Assembly (NCBI GenBank): GCA_015698285.1
Contig: CP048685.1
Coordinates: forward strand, 2,728,001 to 2,792,000
Length of the DNA: 64,000 bases
Direction: 5' to 3'
From: Candidatus Nitronauta litoralis
Lineage (GTDB): Bacteria; Nitrospinota; Nitrospinia; Nitrospinales; Nitrospinaceae
In this document: one piece after another, positions 15,597 through 24,565 of the stretch
Position numbering within the stretch: the first letter of the stretch is position 1
Layout of the letters: each line of letters opens with the position of its first letter
Notes under the pieces: model-generated
Databases searched by the model: none
The model's input: the letters and a program-made list of their open reading frames with translations, nothing else
Told to the model about the DNA's origin: nothing
Position numbers and translations under genes: made by a program

Positions 15597-17948
15597 ATGA
15601 AAGGCAGTGATATGAATCGACCTGAGAGGAGAAGGGTTGCCAAATATGCAGGGGGAGCGGCTTTATTGAGCATGGCCCTTGGCATTATGGCAAATTCGGC
15701 CTTAGCAGAGGACAAGAGTAAAAAACAGATGTACCTCAACGAAGTTGCTGTTATCGGTTCGAAGGAAGCGGTAAAGGATGTTGCGGGTTCAGCATACTTT
15801 GTGGATACAAAGGAAATCCGTACGCAGAACCAGACAGATATTAACCGTGTCTTGCGTAAAGTGCCTGGTGTTTACGTTCGGGAAGAAGATGGGTTTGGCC
15901 TGTTCCCGAATATCAGTTTGCGTGGTGTGGATCCGGGACGTAGCCAGAAAGTCACGATCATGGAAGACGGAATCCTCACGGCGCCGGCTCCTTATTCAGC
16001 GCCGGGCGCATATTACTCGCCAAATGTTGCTCGTATGGAATCAGTAGAAGTCCTTAAAGGTTCAACTACTGTCCGGTATGGCCCTTATATTACCGGTGGT
16101 GTCATCAATTTCAATTCCACAGCTATTCCAGACGCCGAGGAGTATTATTCAAAGTCTTCCTTCGGAAGTTTCAACGAAATTCGAAACCACACTTATTTCG
16201 GAAATACCATCGAAACATCCATTGGTAATATTGGTTTCATGGCAGAAAATTACCATAGGAACAATACTGGATTTAGAACTCCGCAAATCACCAAGAATAA
16301 TCTGACTCCGCAGTCGGATACCGGTTTGACCCAGTCGGAGCAAACGTTCAAATTGATGTGGGAGCCGAAGTCCAGCATGTACCAACGGTTTGAGGTCAAG
16401 CTGGGTCACACTGACATGCAGTTCAATGACGGTTACCTTGGTCAGACTCAGGCTCAGTTCCGCATGGACCCATTTAACCGCTTTGATGGTGCCAGATTTG
16501 ATCAGATGAATCAGGAAAGTTTCAGAACTTACTTGCGCCATATGATTGAGTTTAGCCCAGACACCAAACTGGTAACTACGGGTTACGGAAACCATTTCAC
16601 TCGGCACTGGTTCAAGTTGAACAATTGCCGGAATGTTAGCGGTGGTGTTGGTAACCTTAGTTTGGGGCAGTGTGTAGCCAATACAAATGGGGCCAATTTA
16701 CTTTCCGGTTCGCCTGGGGTTTCGGGAGCACTTCGAATTCGGAATAATGACCGTGATTACTACCTGTATGGAGTTCAGGCGGTTCTTGATCATCACCTGA
16801 CTCTTGGCCCGACTGACCACCAGATGCAATTTGGTGTTCGTTATCATTCGGACCAGATCCGTCGGTGGCAATCGCGAGAGCAGCTAACCATCAACACCAA
16901 TGCGGATATTACTGCAAGAGCGACCACAGCTCCTGGCTCACAGGGAAATCAGTTGCAGAATACGGATGCATTAGCGGTTCATTTAGAAGATAAAATTGAA
17001 TGGGGACGTTTCACCTTTACTCCTGGTATTCGATTTGAATATATCGATCAGGAATTTACCAGTTTAGGTGTTCCGGGGGCTCTCCCTCCCTCCATGTACA
17101 GTGATATCGGACTTTGGGGTGGTGGAGGAAGCCTGAACTACAACATTATTGATGATAGTCGGCACCGTGCCGATGTCTTCGGTAGCGTAATCAGAGGGTT
17201 CAGCCCTCCTGGTCCTTCCGCCACGATTGAAACCAGTGCGACAGACTTTAAGGTATTGCCTGAGCGTAGTACCGGTGCCGAGATTGGAACGCGTTACCAC
17301 AATAATGAGCTTGCCTTCGAAACGGAATTGATCTATTTCCGGACGGATTTCAGCAACCTGATCGTGACTGGAAATGTTGCAGCAGGTGCCGGAAACAGTC
17401 AGAATCTGGGATCAGTTCTATCAGAAGGCATTGAATTCCAGGTTCGCCATGATCCAGGGCAGCATCGTGGATGGAGCTTTAACAACCCCTGGTATTTCTC
17501 ATTGACTTATACCGATGCAACTGTGACATCCAGTAATGCGATCACTACGGCACCAAGCGATGGCAATGCGATTTTTGCAGCAGCATTTAATGGTGCGGAA
17601 GTGCCTTATGTTCCGGAGATCCAGTTTGCTCTTGGAACGGGCATTGAGTATGGTCCATTTGGGATTTATCTGGATACCCAGTACGTAGACGAAACGTTCG
17701 CTTCCGGAAACAATTCTCCTCTGGAGATTGATCCGGCCACAGGTACTCCTGATGCCCGGTTCGGTATGACAGACAGTTTTTTCCTGGTGGATCTCACCGT
17801 GAACTACCAGGCGCATAAGAACGTAAGACTGTTCACCAACTTTAAGAATATTACGGATGATCATTACATCGCCACTCGGGTGCCTCATGGGGCTCGTCCT
17901 GGCGCACCGTTCTCAATGCTGGGAGGCGTAGAAATTACGATCTTCTAG
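15597..17948 (+). CDS. TonB-dependent receptor, FecA-like ferric-siderophore/citrate type
   Basis: Outer-membrane beta-barrel that imports an iron complex using TonB energy. From ATG 15597 (GGAGGG upstream at 15580) the protein is 783 aa. An N-terminal leader with RRR and a hydrophobic stretch ends at ALA|ED. A TonB-box-like segment follows (NEVAVIGS), then a plug domain with RVLRKVPGVYVREEDG, NISLRGVDPGR and VEVLKGSTTVRYGP, which is the pattern of the FecA subgroup. The barrel ends in the expected aromatic residue (ITIF). No FecI/FecR pair is next to it, so control is probably Fur only, through the promoter at 15383. No TonB/ExbBD genes in the window. Confidence 0.9.
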   Translation: MKGSDMNRPERRRVAKYAGGAALLSMALGIMANSALAEDKSKKQMYLNEVAVIGSKEAVKDVAGSAYFVDTKEIRTQNQTDINRVLRKVPGVYVREEDGFGLFPNISLRGVDPGRSQKVTIMEDGILTAPAPYSAPGAYYSPNVARMESVEVLKGSTTVRYGPYITGGVINFNSTAIPDAEEYYSKSSFGSFNEIRNHTYFGNTIETSIGNIGFMAENYHRNNTGFRTPQITKNNLTPQSDTGLTQSEQTFKLMWEPKSSMYQRFEVKLGHTDMQFNDGYLGQTQAQFRMDPFNRFDGARFDQMNQESFRTYLRHMIEFSPDTKLVTTGYGNHFTRHWFKLNNCRNVSGGVGNLSLGQCVANTNGANLLSGSPGVSGALRIRNNDRDYYLYGVQAVLDHHLTLGPTDHQMQFGVRYHSDQIRRWQSREQLTINTNADITARATTAPGSQGNQLQNTDALAVHLEDKIEWGRFTFTPGIRFEYIDQEFTSLGVPGALPPSMYSDIGLWGGGGSLNYNIIDDSRHRADVFGSVIRGFSPPGPSATIETSATDFKVLPERSTGAEIGTRYHNNELAFETELIYFRTDFSNLIVTGNVAAGAGNSQNLGSVLSEGIEFQVRHDPGQHRGWSFNNPWYFSLTYTDATVTSSNAITTAPSDGNAIFAAAFNGAEVPYVPEIQFALGTGIEYGPFGIYLDTQYVDETFASGNNSPLEIDPATGTPDARFGMTDSFFLVDLTVNYQAHKNVRLFTNFKNITDDHYIATRVPHGARPGAPFSMLGGVEITIF

Positions 17949-17996
17949 TTCCACTAGTTCCAAATTCAAGTAAAAAACTGGCGTAAGAACCAGATT

Positions 17997-18051
17997 CCGG
18001 TGACTCCTCCCCAGATCCTCCTCCTTGGGGACAGGAGTCACCGGTTTTTTT
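17997..18051 (+). terminator. Rho-independent terminator after the TonB-dependent receptor
   Basis: Perfect 12-bp stem CCGGTGACTCCT (17997-18008) with AGGAGTCACCGG (18033-18044), followed by T-rich 18045-18051. The 24-base loop contains GATCCTCCTCCTTGG. It runs into the 3' end of the convergent gene. Confidence 0.9.
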
Positions 18052-19030
18052 ATTTGGATGTCAGTTTTGAAAGAAATTCCACGATGCGCTTTAACCCGCA
18101 GCCATCAATCAGCTTCCTTCCTGCGGTGCTCATGGAATCCAGATTAGCAGGGGTGGTTTGAAGCGCCTGGATCAATGTATCGTGATTCACTTTTCCGGGT
18201 TGGCCTGCCAGTCGGGTGGCCCCTTCTTCCTCCAGGCCCTTTGCCAGAACTTCCTGATGAGCCACCTGCGGGACCACAAACGCTGGTGTTCCAGAAGCCA
18301 GAGCTTCGTGAAGGGTTACTCCGCCAGAGCAGATCACCGCGTCGTGTTGAAGAAAAAGGGGGGCTAACGAGTTGGGTTGTGCCTGGTTTTTTACCCGCGG
18401 GCTTTTTAAAAGCTTCGAAAAGTTTTCATCGGCAATAAACCCTGGTCCTGAAACCACGGTAATTTTTAATTCAGGAAAACTTTCCAGCAACGGAGCGACC
18501 ACTCTCGAAGTGAGTTTGTTGGGATCCGTACCCCCCATAGTAATCAGCAGGGATTGAATTCCATTGGAAAAATCACGCGGTTCTTTAGAAACCGTTTCGT
18601 ATTCAGGTGCGAGCAGTGAATAGTTCCAGCCGAACAGAGTTTTGACCTGTTCAGCGATCTCCCTGCAAAATTGCGGAGGCAGGTTACTGTCTATCAGGCA
18701 ATCGAGATGATTCCGTCCGCTTCCGAGATCCTCGAATCCAACCACATATTTTGCTGACGTCCTGATTTGAGAAATTAATTCGGGTATCGTTTCATGAATA
18801 TCAAGGATGGCAAGGTTTATTGAGGAGGGTAGAAGTTCCAGGAACTCATTCTGGCTTTTTACTGGTGCCATGACAAGGCCGTCAGGAGGAGGCCCAAGCC
18901 GTTCGTAGTCGTCTGGGAAGAGAGTTACGTTGTATCCTGACTTCGCCAGGGCTTTCGCGAGATGGCATTGCCGGACCCAATGTCCGAATCCCGCCTGATG
19001 CGAGACTTTGACTCGAATAACAGCTTTCAT
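18050..19030 (-). CDS. PseG-like glycosyltransferase / UDP-sugar hydrolase
   Basis: 326 aa GT-B-fold protein. It starts with VKVSHQAGFGHWVRQCHLAKAL, resembling the RxxxGxGHxxR start of PseG (UDP-2,4-diacetamido-trideoxy-altropyranose hydrolase), and ends with the GT28-type donor site SGGVTLHEALASGTP near residues 235-250. True PseG functions in pseudaminic-acid synthesis; here no other Pse genes are adjacent, and the next two genes are glycosyltransferases, so a transferase acting on a surface glycan is as likely. It is the last gene of a minus-strand run, 12 bases after the GT2 gene. Family call moderate. Confidence 0.6.
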   Translation of the reverse strand: MKAVIRVKVSHQAGFGHWVRQCHLAKALAKSGYNVTLFPDDYERLGPPPDGLVMAPVKSQNEFLELLPSSINLAILDIHETIPELISQIRTSAKYVVGFEDLGSGRNHLDCLIDSNLPPQFCREIAEQVKTLFGWNYSLLAPEYETVSKEPRDFSNGIQSLLITMGGTDPNKLTSRVVAPLLESFPELKITVVSGPGFIADENFSKLLKSPRVKNQAQPNSLAPLFLQHDAVICSGGVTLHEALASGTPAFVVPQVAHQEVLAKGLEEEGATRLAGQPGKVNHDTLIQALQTTPANLDSMSTAGRKLIDGCGLKRIVEFLSKLTSK

Positions 19031-19042
19031 GGAGGGAATGCT

Positions 19043-20050
19043 TTAAAGGGAAACAGGAAGAACCTGGTTTTCCAGGGAACTGGTGCTTTTAGGCGCTGGC
19101 TTCCGATTGTGGCGGCCGCTGTTGATCTTGTTGAGGATTTCCCCGTCATCAAAGACAGTCTCGGTTTTTTCCCGTTTCCGGCTTTTCAGGGCCTGGGGTA
19201 AACGGGGCAGGGCCATAAAAATTGCAGCCCAGAAACGAAACCGTCCTGAAAAAAGATCACGCAGCAAATAAAGTGGAATCGCCCATAGAAATTCCCGGGT
19301 CAATTCATCGTTCAGTATGTTTTTAATGACGAACAGGTAATTGTTGCGGGCTGATATCCGGCCAATCTGCTTTAGTTTTTTCTGCCGGGTGATGGTACCG
19401 CGCACTTTATGATAGGCAATCGATTCAGGGTCATAGACCACCTCCCAGCCGCGCTTCAGGGCACGATAAGACAGGTCGATTTCTTCATAATAAAGAGGGT
19501 GGTAAAGCGAATCGAATCCTCCCAGTTCCAGATAGCGCTCCCGATCAACCATCATCGCGCCACCGCAGGCAAACAGGGTCTGGCTTTTATCAAAAGCATC
19601 TTTTTCGTAAAGGTGAAAATGTCCGTGTCTGAAATACCCGCCCCGGTTTCCATACAGAAAGCTGGTTTCATCAAAATCGTAGATTCGTCCACTTGCGGCA
19701 AAGACAGGATTGTCCCGGTCATCGAAATGTTTTGCCAGGTGGCTCAGGGATTCAGGATGGAGTTTAATATCGTTATTGAGCAGCATGATAACCGGAGAAT
19801 CAGCAAGCTTCGCTGCATGGTTGTTGGCTCCCTGAAATCCCAGGTTGCGCGGGGTTTTTTCCGCCCGGACCCATGGAAAGTCTTTTTCCAGTACGGAGAG
19901 GCTGTCATCGGAACCGCAATCATCAATCACCATCACTTCATAGGAGTGAGCCGGGTCATTCTCAACCGCACGTTTGAGGGTGGGCAGGCATTCTCGAAGC
20001 AGGTCCCTGCCGTTCCAGTTGGTGACGATTAAGGTGATGTCGTGTGCCAT
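19043..20050 (-). CDS. Family-2 glycosyltransferase
   Basis: 335 aa. GT-A fold: VTNWNGRDLL at the start, VIDDCGSDDS near residue 41, LLNNDIKL (the DxD-like metal site) near 93, and GGFDSLYHPLYYEEIDLSYRALKRGW near residue 175 with the expected ED pair. Such enzymes resemble rhamnosyl- and galactofuranosyl-transferases of O-antigen pathways. The C-terminal region has a membrane-associated patch (FLWAIPLYLLRDLF). Eight bases separate it from the upstream glycosyltransferase gene and 12 from the downstream PseG-like gene, so all three are probably one operon for a surface polysaccharide or glycolipid. Confidence 0.85.
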   Translation of the reverse strand: MAHDITLIVTNWNGRDLLRECLPTLKRAVENDPAHSYEVMVIDDCGSDDSLSVLEKDFPWVRAEKTPRNLGFQGANNHAAKLADSPVIMLLNNDIKLHPESLSHLAKHFDDRDNPVFAASGRIYDFDETSFLYGNRGGYFRHGHFHLYEKDAFDKSQTLFACGGAMMVDRERYLELGGFDSLYHPLYYEEIDLSYRALKRGWEVVYDPESIAYHKVRGTITRQKKLKQIGRISARNNYLFVIKNILNDELTREFLWAIPLYLLRDLFSGRFRFWAAIFMALPRLPQALKSRKREKTETVFDDGEILNKINSGRHNRKPAPKSTSSLENQVLPVSL

Positions 20051-20057
20051 TGGTTTC

Positions 20058-21137
20058 TTAACCTGATGAGGTGTTTAATAGGTTATCGATTAGAGTTTTT
20101 ATGTCCCGTTCCCCGTGAGTCTCTATTTTATCTTTTACGGTTAATTTGAGGGCTTTCTTGATCGAATCCTGCCATTCCAGGTTGTAAAAAGGCTCTGAAG
20201 CCAGAATTTGTCCAATGTTATTGTCTGTTAAAAATGATTGAACCGCTTCAAATTCCTTGAAACCGGGTCTTTCACAGGTGACCACCGGTTTATTGTGGGA
20301 AAACGCTGTTGCCAGTGTGGAGTAACCCGCTTTTGTGAGCACGAGGTCTGATGACGCCATAAGGTCCGGAAATGCGAAATGCTCATCGAGAACTTCGAGA
20401 TTGGGGCAGGCAATGTCTTCAGGAACCTCATCCCGGGTCAGGAAAAAATAATCGCTCATTTGCTCAAGCTTCTGCCATTGAATCTCAGAACAATCGTATT
20501 GACCCAGATAGATAAAAACCCATGGTCGATTGCGCGCGTTTTCAGGAAGAAGCTCCTGTAGCTCGTTGCGGATATCACATCCGGGCAGACTGAGCAGGCC
20601 GATTGTTTCAAGCCTCGGAATGACATTGTTTTCCAAATGAAGTTGAGGCAGGACCTGCATATTACAAGTTGAATAATGATCTCGAAGAGTGGAAATCAAC
20701 TCTGGATACCGGGAAGCTTCCGGAAATCCGGAATAGATGTCGTGCCAATTGAAATTGGCAATCACCATTGAAGGAATTCCAATTTCACTTGCAGCTTTTA
20801 TTGGAACGGACGGCACATCCGAGATAAGCAGGTCGATTTCATTCTCTTCCAGCCATTGAATTTCCTTTTCGCACAAGGATTCCTCGTGTTCAAGGAATTG
20901 GGCAAGATTTAAAAACGACCGTGGCCGGTCCACTGCAATAAAATCGGCCTGGGCACAACCTGTATCAAGGGATACTTTGCGGAAGGTGAGTTCGGGAGTA
21001 AAACGGCGAAAATAGCTCTCCGGGATTTCACTGGCGATGAAGAACTGGAAATGGGGGGCAAGTTCTTTCAGCACCACAGCGGACCGGGCGGCATGCCCGT
21101 ATCCGTGAGAGCTGATGGTGTAGGCGATCCTTTTTAT
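20058..21137 (-). CDS. GT-B glycosyltransferase (MurG/GT28-like), apparent ATA start
   Basis: About 360 aa if translation starts at the ATA at 21137-21135; from the first ordinary start codon, GTG 21077, it is 339 aa. The upstream part encodes KRIAYTISSHGYGHAARS, the conserved nucleotide-sugar-binding N-terminus of this family, so the real protein must start before the GTG. An in-frame TAA lies upstream at about 21164, and no ATG, GTG or TTG lies between it and the GTG. The codon at the expected Met position is ATA. The C-terminal donor domain has DLVLTKAGYSTLATAFSHNKPVV near residue 250. The start is thus either non-standard, lost, or a sequencing error. Same operon as the next two genes. 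Confidence 0.6.
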   Translation of the reverse strand: MKRIAYTISSHGYGHAARSAVVLKELAPHFQFFIASEIPESYFRRFTPELTFRKVSLDTGCAQADFIAVDRPRSFLNLAQFLEHEESLCEKEIQWLEENEIDLLISDVPSVPIKAASEIGIPSMVIANFNWHDIYSGFPEASRYPELISTLRDHYSTCNMQVLPQLHLENNVIPRLETIGLLSLPGCDIRNELQELLPENARNRPWVFIYLGQYDCSEIQWQKLEQMSDYFFLTRDEVPEDIACPNLEVLDEHFAFPDLMASSDLVLTKAGYSTLATAFSHNKPVVTCERPGFKEFEAVQSFLTDNNIGQILASEPFYNLEWQDSIKKALKLTVKDKIETHGERDIKTLIDNLLNTSSG

Positions 21138-21184
21138 GATGGTGTCCAGTGGCTGGAAATAAGAAACTTACTCCGAAAAAGCCT

Positions 21185-21877
21185 TTATTTCGCTGGAGAG
21201 TATTTAAACTGGCAAAAACTTCCCAACTTGGAGAAGGTGTTGGAGAGTTTCAGATCAACATAATCCTCGCGCGCTTTCCAGGGGATGCGATCAAAGTCGC
21301 AGGCAGACTCGATAAAGTCCACTCGGCCATAACGAATGAAAAAGGAATGGAACCAGCATTTTTTCATTTTAAAATCCCAGTTCTTGTCCGTGGCTTTTTT
21401 GGTATCTCTTAAAAAACCTCTCCATGAATACATGGCGTCCATACGAGCTTCACCATTGTCCACAAATGTTTTGAATGGATTGTCGCTTGCTTTTTCTTCA
21501 GCAACCTGCTTTTCAGTTTCTTCCCGAGTCCATTCCGTGAGTGCTTGAGTGACAATTCCGCGTGCTTTGACGGTGTGGATATTGAAATCGTCAAGAGCCA
21601 GATGAGCGAGATAAATGAACAGAGCCACGGTCAAAAGATGCTGTTCATCTTCAGGTAAATCATCGCCATCTTCATATTGCCAAAGACGGTTAAAATTGGT
21701 TCGGATGTCATCAAAATTGATTTCGACCTTGTCGGCTTTTAATAAGTCGAAAATAGGTTTTACTCGATCCGCTCGATCCGGTGGGGGGGTATCGTCATCT
21801 TCCTCCGGGATCAGTCGTTCAAGAACTTCTTCCTCTTCGTCTTCTGTTCCCTGAGTTAAATTGGCTTCTTCGTTCAT
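21185..21877 (-). CDS. Acidic protein with L-2-amino-thiazoline-4-carboxylic acid hydrolase-like C-terminus
   Basis: 230 aa. The first ~35 residues are very acidic (EDEEEEVLER and EEDDDTPPPD) and probably disordered. The C-terminal half has a KKCWFHSFF ... ESACDFDRIPWKA ... GSFCQFKY pattern, which resembles ATC-hydrolase family proteins, where three Cys and an Asp are conserved. I would not assign that reaction, since the middle of the protein is not recognisable to me. It is the first gene of the minus-strand glycosyltransferase group, 48 bases before the next. What else: a regulatory or substrate-trimming protein of the glycan pathway. Confidence 0.45.
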   Translation of the reverse strand: MNEEANLTQGTEDEEEEVLERLIPEEDDDTPPPDRADRVKPIFDLLKADKVEINFDDIRTNFNRLWQYEDGDDLPEDEQHLLTVALFIYLAHLALDDFNIHTVKARGIVTQALTEWTREETEKQVAEEKASDNPFKTFVDNGEARMDAMYSWRGFLRDTKKATDKNWDFKMKKCWFHSFFIRYGRVDFIESACDFDRIPWKAREDYVDLKLSNTFSKLGSFCQFKYSPAK

Positions 21878-22055
21878 TTTTTTTCCAGATAATTAGGGTT
21901 GCAGAGCCAGTTGGAAATGGCCCCTGATGGTGAATTGTTGTGGATTAAAAATAGCATAGGGCCGGGAAAAAGATCAAGGTATTGCTGGAAATCAAAAAGG
22001 TCTGGGGCTGGCAGGGAAGGGTAAAGTTGGATACAATAAGCCCTTCTTCAAGAAT

Positions 22056-23183
22056 ATGCTGGAACTAAAAATGGATAATCAGCGTTTTGATATTGTCATT
22101 GTTGGTGCTGGGGTCATAGGCCACAGCATCGCATTTCGCCTTCTGAGGACCGAACCGGGGCTAAAAATAGCTATTGTTGGAGATCCGGTAAATTCGCTCA
22201 TGGCATCCCGGGCTGCAGCGGGTATGCTGGCTCCTTTTTGTGAATGTTACCAGCCGGACCGGTTTTTTGAGTTTTGCCGTGCTTCGCTTGAAAAATACCC
22301 CTCATTTGTCCAGGAATTACAGAAAGTCAGCGAGGTCAAGGTCCCGCTTTCCATGGCAGGATCGATCATGCCCTATAAATCGGTTGAGGACCAATGGGAC
22401 AATCGTCTGGCATTTTTTAAAGACCAGAACATTCCACATGAGGTATGGACTGCTGAATCGGTAAAATCACGTTTACCTTTTCTTGCAGAAGGTTGTGGCC
22501 CTGTCCTCTGGGTGGAAGAAGGCCAGATCAATAACCGGAGATTGCATGATGCCCTGATGGTGGCTTCCAAAAACCTGGGAGCTGCGGTGATCAATGCTAA
22601 TGTTACGGGTTTTGTCCATGACAGTACCCGGATTGATAGGGTGGTGACCGATTCAGGTGATATCGAGAGCGAGCGTTTTGTTCTTGCATCGGGCAGCTGG
22701 TCCCAACAACTGGCAGGGGTTCTCGGTGTATCGCTGCCTCTCAAACCCATTAAGGGGCAGATGTGTCGGTTGCGGGTGGAAGACAGCAAACTTCCCTACA
22801 CAGTTCATGGGTTCCTCACGTACATCGCGCCCTGGCGGGAGGGAAATGGATTTGTCATTGGCTCGACGATGGAGGACGATGGGTTCAACCCCGTAGTTGA
22901 AGAAAAAGTGATCCAGAAACTCATTGAAGATGCAGCAGAGATTTTACCCTGTCTGAAAACAGCACCGCTTATTGAATCCTGGTCAGGTCTGCGGCCTGCT
23001 GCAGAAGATCAGATGCCGATCATGGGCAAAAGCGCACGCTACTCGAATTTATTTTATTCTACCGGGCACTTCAGAAATGGAATCCTTCAAACGCCCAATC
23101 AGGCGGATTATATGGCTGCGTCTATACTGAATACTCTGAAGGAGCCTGTTCCGGAATTTTCTCCGGTCCGGTATGGTTTGTGA
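22056..23183 (+). CDS. thiO: Glycine oxidase ThiO (FAD-dependent, DAO family)
   Basis: 375 aa. A Rossmann FAD site is at the N-terminus (IVIVGAGVIGHSIAFRL), followed by SRAAAGML and a C-terminal HFRNGILQTP that matches the arginine-bearing ThiO/DAO signature near residue 345. ThiO oxidises glycine to iminoglycine for the thiazole ring of thiamine. No thiG, thiS or thiE is adjacent. The gene is followed by bioA with a 4-base overlap (GTGA), so vitamin synthesis genes are co-expressed here. ATG 22056 chosen; ATG 22071 is a possible alternative. A related D-amino-acid oxidase cannot be excluded. Confidence 0.8.
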   Translation: MLELKMDNQRFDIVIVGAGVIGHSIAFRLLRTEPGLKIAIVGDPVNSLMASRAAAGMLAPFCECYQPDRFFEFCRASLEKYPSFVQELQKVSEVKVPLSMAGSIMPYKSVEDQWDNRLAFFKDQNIPHEVWTAESVKSRLPFLAEGCGPVLWVEEGQINNRRLHDALMVASKNLGAAVINANVTGFVHDSTRIDRVVTDSGDIESERFVLASGSWSQQLAGVLGVSLPLKPIKGQMCRLRVEDSKLPYTVHGFLTYIAPWREGNGFVIGSTMEDDGFNPVVEEKVIQKLIEDAAEILPCLKTAPLIESWSGLRPAAEDQMPIMGKSARYSNLFYSTGHFRNGILQTPNQADYMAASILNTLKEPVPEFSPVRYGL

Positions 23184-24562
23184 TTTCCGCCCTCCATGAC
23201 AAAATATTGAAAATGAACGACCCCGACCTTTTGCTGGATCTCAGAAATATCTGGCATCCCTGTACACCTTCTGGAGATCCGGAACAGACTCCTTTGCTAT
23301 TGGTTGATAAGGCTGAAGGGGTTTATCTTATTGATCGGGAGGGGAATCGCTACATGGATGTTATCTCTTCCTGGTGGGTCAACCTTCTCGGGCACAATCA
23401 TCCTCGTTTGAACAAGGCTTTAAGTTTGCAACTGGAAAAAATGGCCCACGTCATGTTCGCTGGTATCACTCACGAGCCTGCAATTAATCTGGCAGAAAAC
23501 CTTGTTCAGTTGACACCGGAGAACCTGACCCGTGTTTTTTTCTCGGACAATGGATCAACATCAGTTGAGATTGCACTCAAGATGAGCCTGCAGTATTGGA
23601 GGCAGGCTGGAAGGGTAAAGAAAAACAGATTTGTTTATTTGAAAGATGGATATCACGGTGAAACCCTTGGGGCCTTGTCTGTTTGTGGCAGCGGATTGTT
23701 TCGCGACAAGTTCGATGAGGTGTTGATGGAGAACATAGAAGTTGAAGGTCCGGATTGCCTGCGATGTCCATTTGGCTTGAAAAGGGAATCCTGTAATGCA
23801 GAATGCTTTGATTCCATGAAAAATACCCTGGAGACGCATCATGAATCATTAGCCGGGGTGGTCGTGGAGCCACTGGTACAGGGGGCGGCTGGCATGAAGA
23901 TGTATCCGCCAGTGTATTTAAAAAAACTGGAAGATGCCTGTGAAGCCGTCAATGTCCATGTGATATTTGATGAAGTGGCAACGGGGTTTTACAGGACGGG
24001 TTCGAGATTTGTTTGTGAAGGGCATGAGTTAAACCCAAACTTTCTGTGTTTATCCAAGGGTATTACCTCGGGTTACCTTCCCCTTGCTGCAACGTTGACG
24101 GAAGATTCAATTTATGAAGGGTTTAAGGGAGAGTTTGAAGATTTTAACTGGTTTGTGCATAGCCATAGCTATAGCGCAAATCCCCTGGGTTGTGCGGTTG
24201 CGAATGAAACGCTCTCAATTCTGGAAGAGCCTGAATTTTTTGAGTCTCTTGGAGGAAAAGTAAAAACTATGAAGGAGTCGGCTTCTTTGCTTGAAGAATT
24301 GCCCTGGTGTGGGGAATACCGACAGACCGGAATGATCGGTGCTTTGGAGCTGGTCCAGAATCAAAAAGATCTGACCCCATTTCCAATAAAACAACGGGTG
24401 GGGTACAAAATTTTCAAAGAAGGATTAAAGCGTGGATTGTTCTTGCGTCCACTGGGAAATGTTGTCTATTTCATTCCACCTTATGCGATAAGTGAAGAGG
24501 AAATAAAATTGATGGTCCGTTCGTCCGCAGAATCCGTTCGGACGGTACTTGAAAAGGAGTGA
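23180..24562 (+). CDS. bioA: Adenosylmethionine-8-amino-7-oxononanoate aminotransferase
   Basis: Transfers the amino group of SAM to KAPA in biotin synthesis. 460 aa, class-III PLP aminotransferase. BioA-specific features: RNIWHPCTP near residue 23, SSWWVNLLGHNHP near 64, DGYHGET near 155, DEVATGFYRTG near 260 and PLAATLT after the PLP lysine in LSKGITSG, with LGNVVYFIPPY near 430. The GTG start at 23180 overlaps the thiO stop; ATG 23213 is an alternative. bioD lies 10 kb away and no bioB or bioF is in the window (the PLP acyltransferase at 30 kb is assigned to another pathway). Confidence 0.92.
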   Translation: MISALHDKILKMNDPDLLLDLRNIWHPCTPSGDPEQTPLLLVDKAEGVYLIDREGNRYMDVISSWWVNLLGHNHPRLNKALSLQLEKMAHVMFAGITHEPAINLAENLVQLTPENLTRVFFSDNGSTSVEIALKMSLQYWRQAGRVKKNRFVYLKDGYHGETLGALSVCGSGLFRDKFDEVLMENIEVEGPDCLRCPFGLKRESCNAECFDSMKNTLETHHESLAGVVVEPLVQGAAGMKMYPPVYLKKLEDACEAVNVHVIFDEVATGFYRTGSRFVCEGHELNPNFLCLSKGITSGYLPLAATLTEDSIYEGFKGEFEDFNWFVHSHSYSANPLGCAVANETLSILEEPEFFESLGGKVKTMKESASLLEELPWCGEYRQTGMIGALELVQNQKDLTPFPIKQRVGYKIFKEGLKRGLFLRPLGNVVYFIPPYAISEEEIKLMVRSSAESVRTVLEKE

Positions 24563-24565
24563 TGG

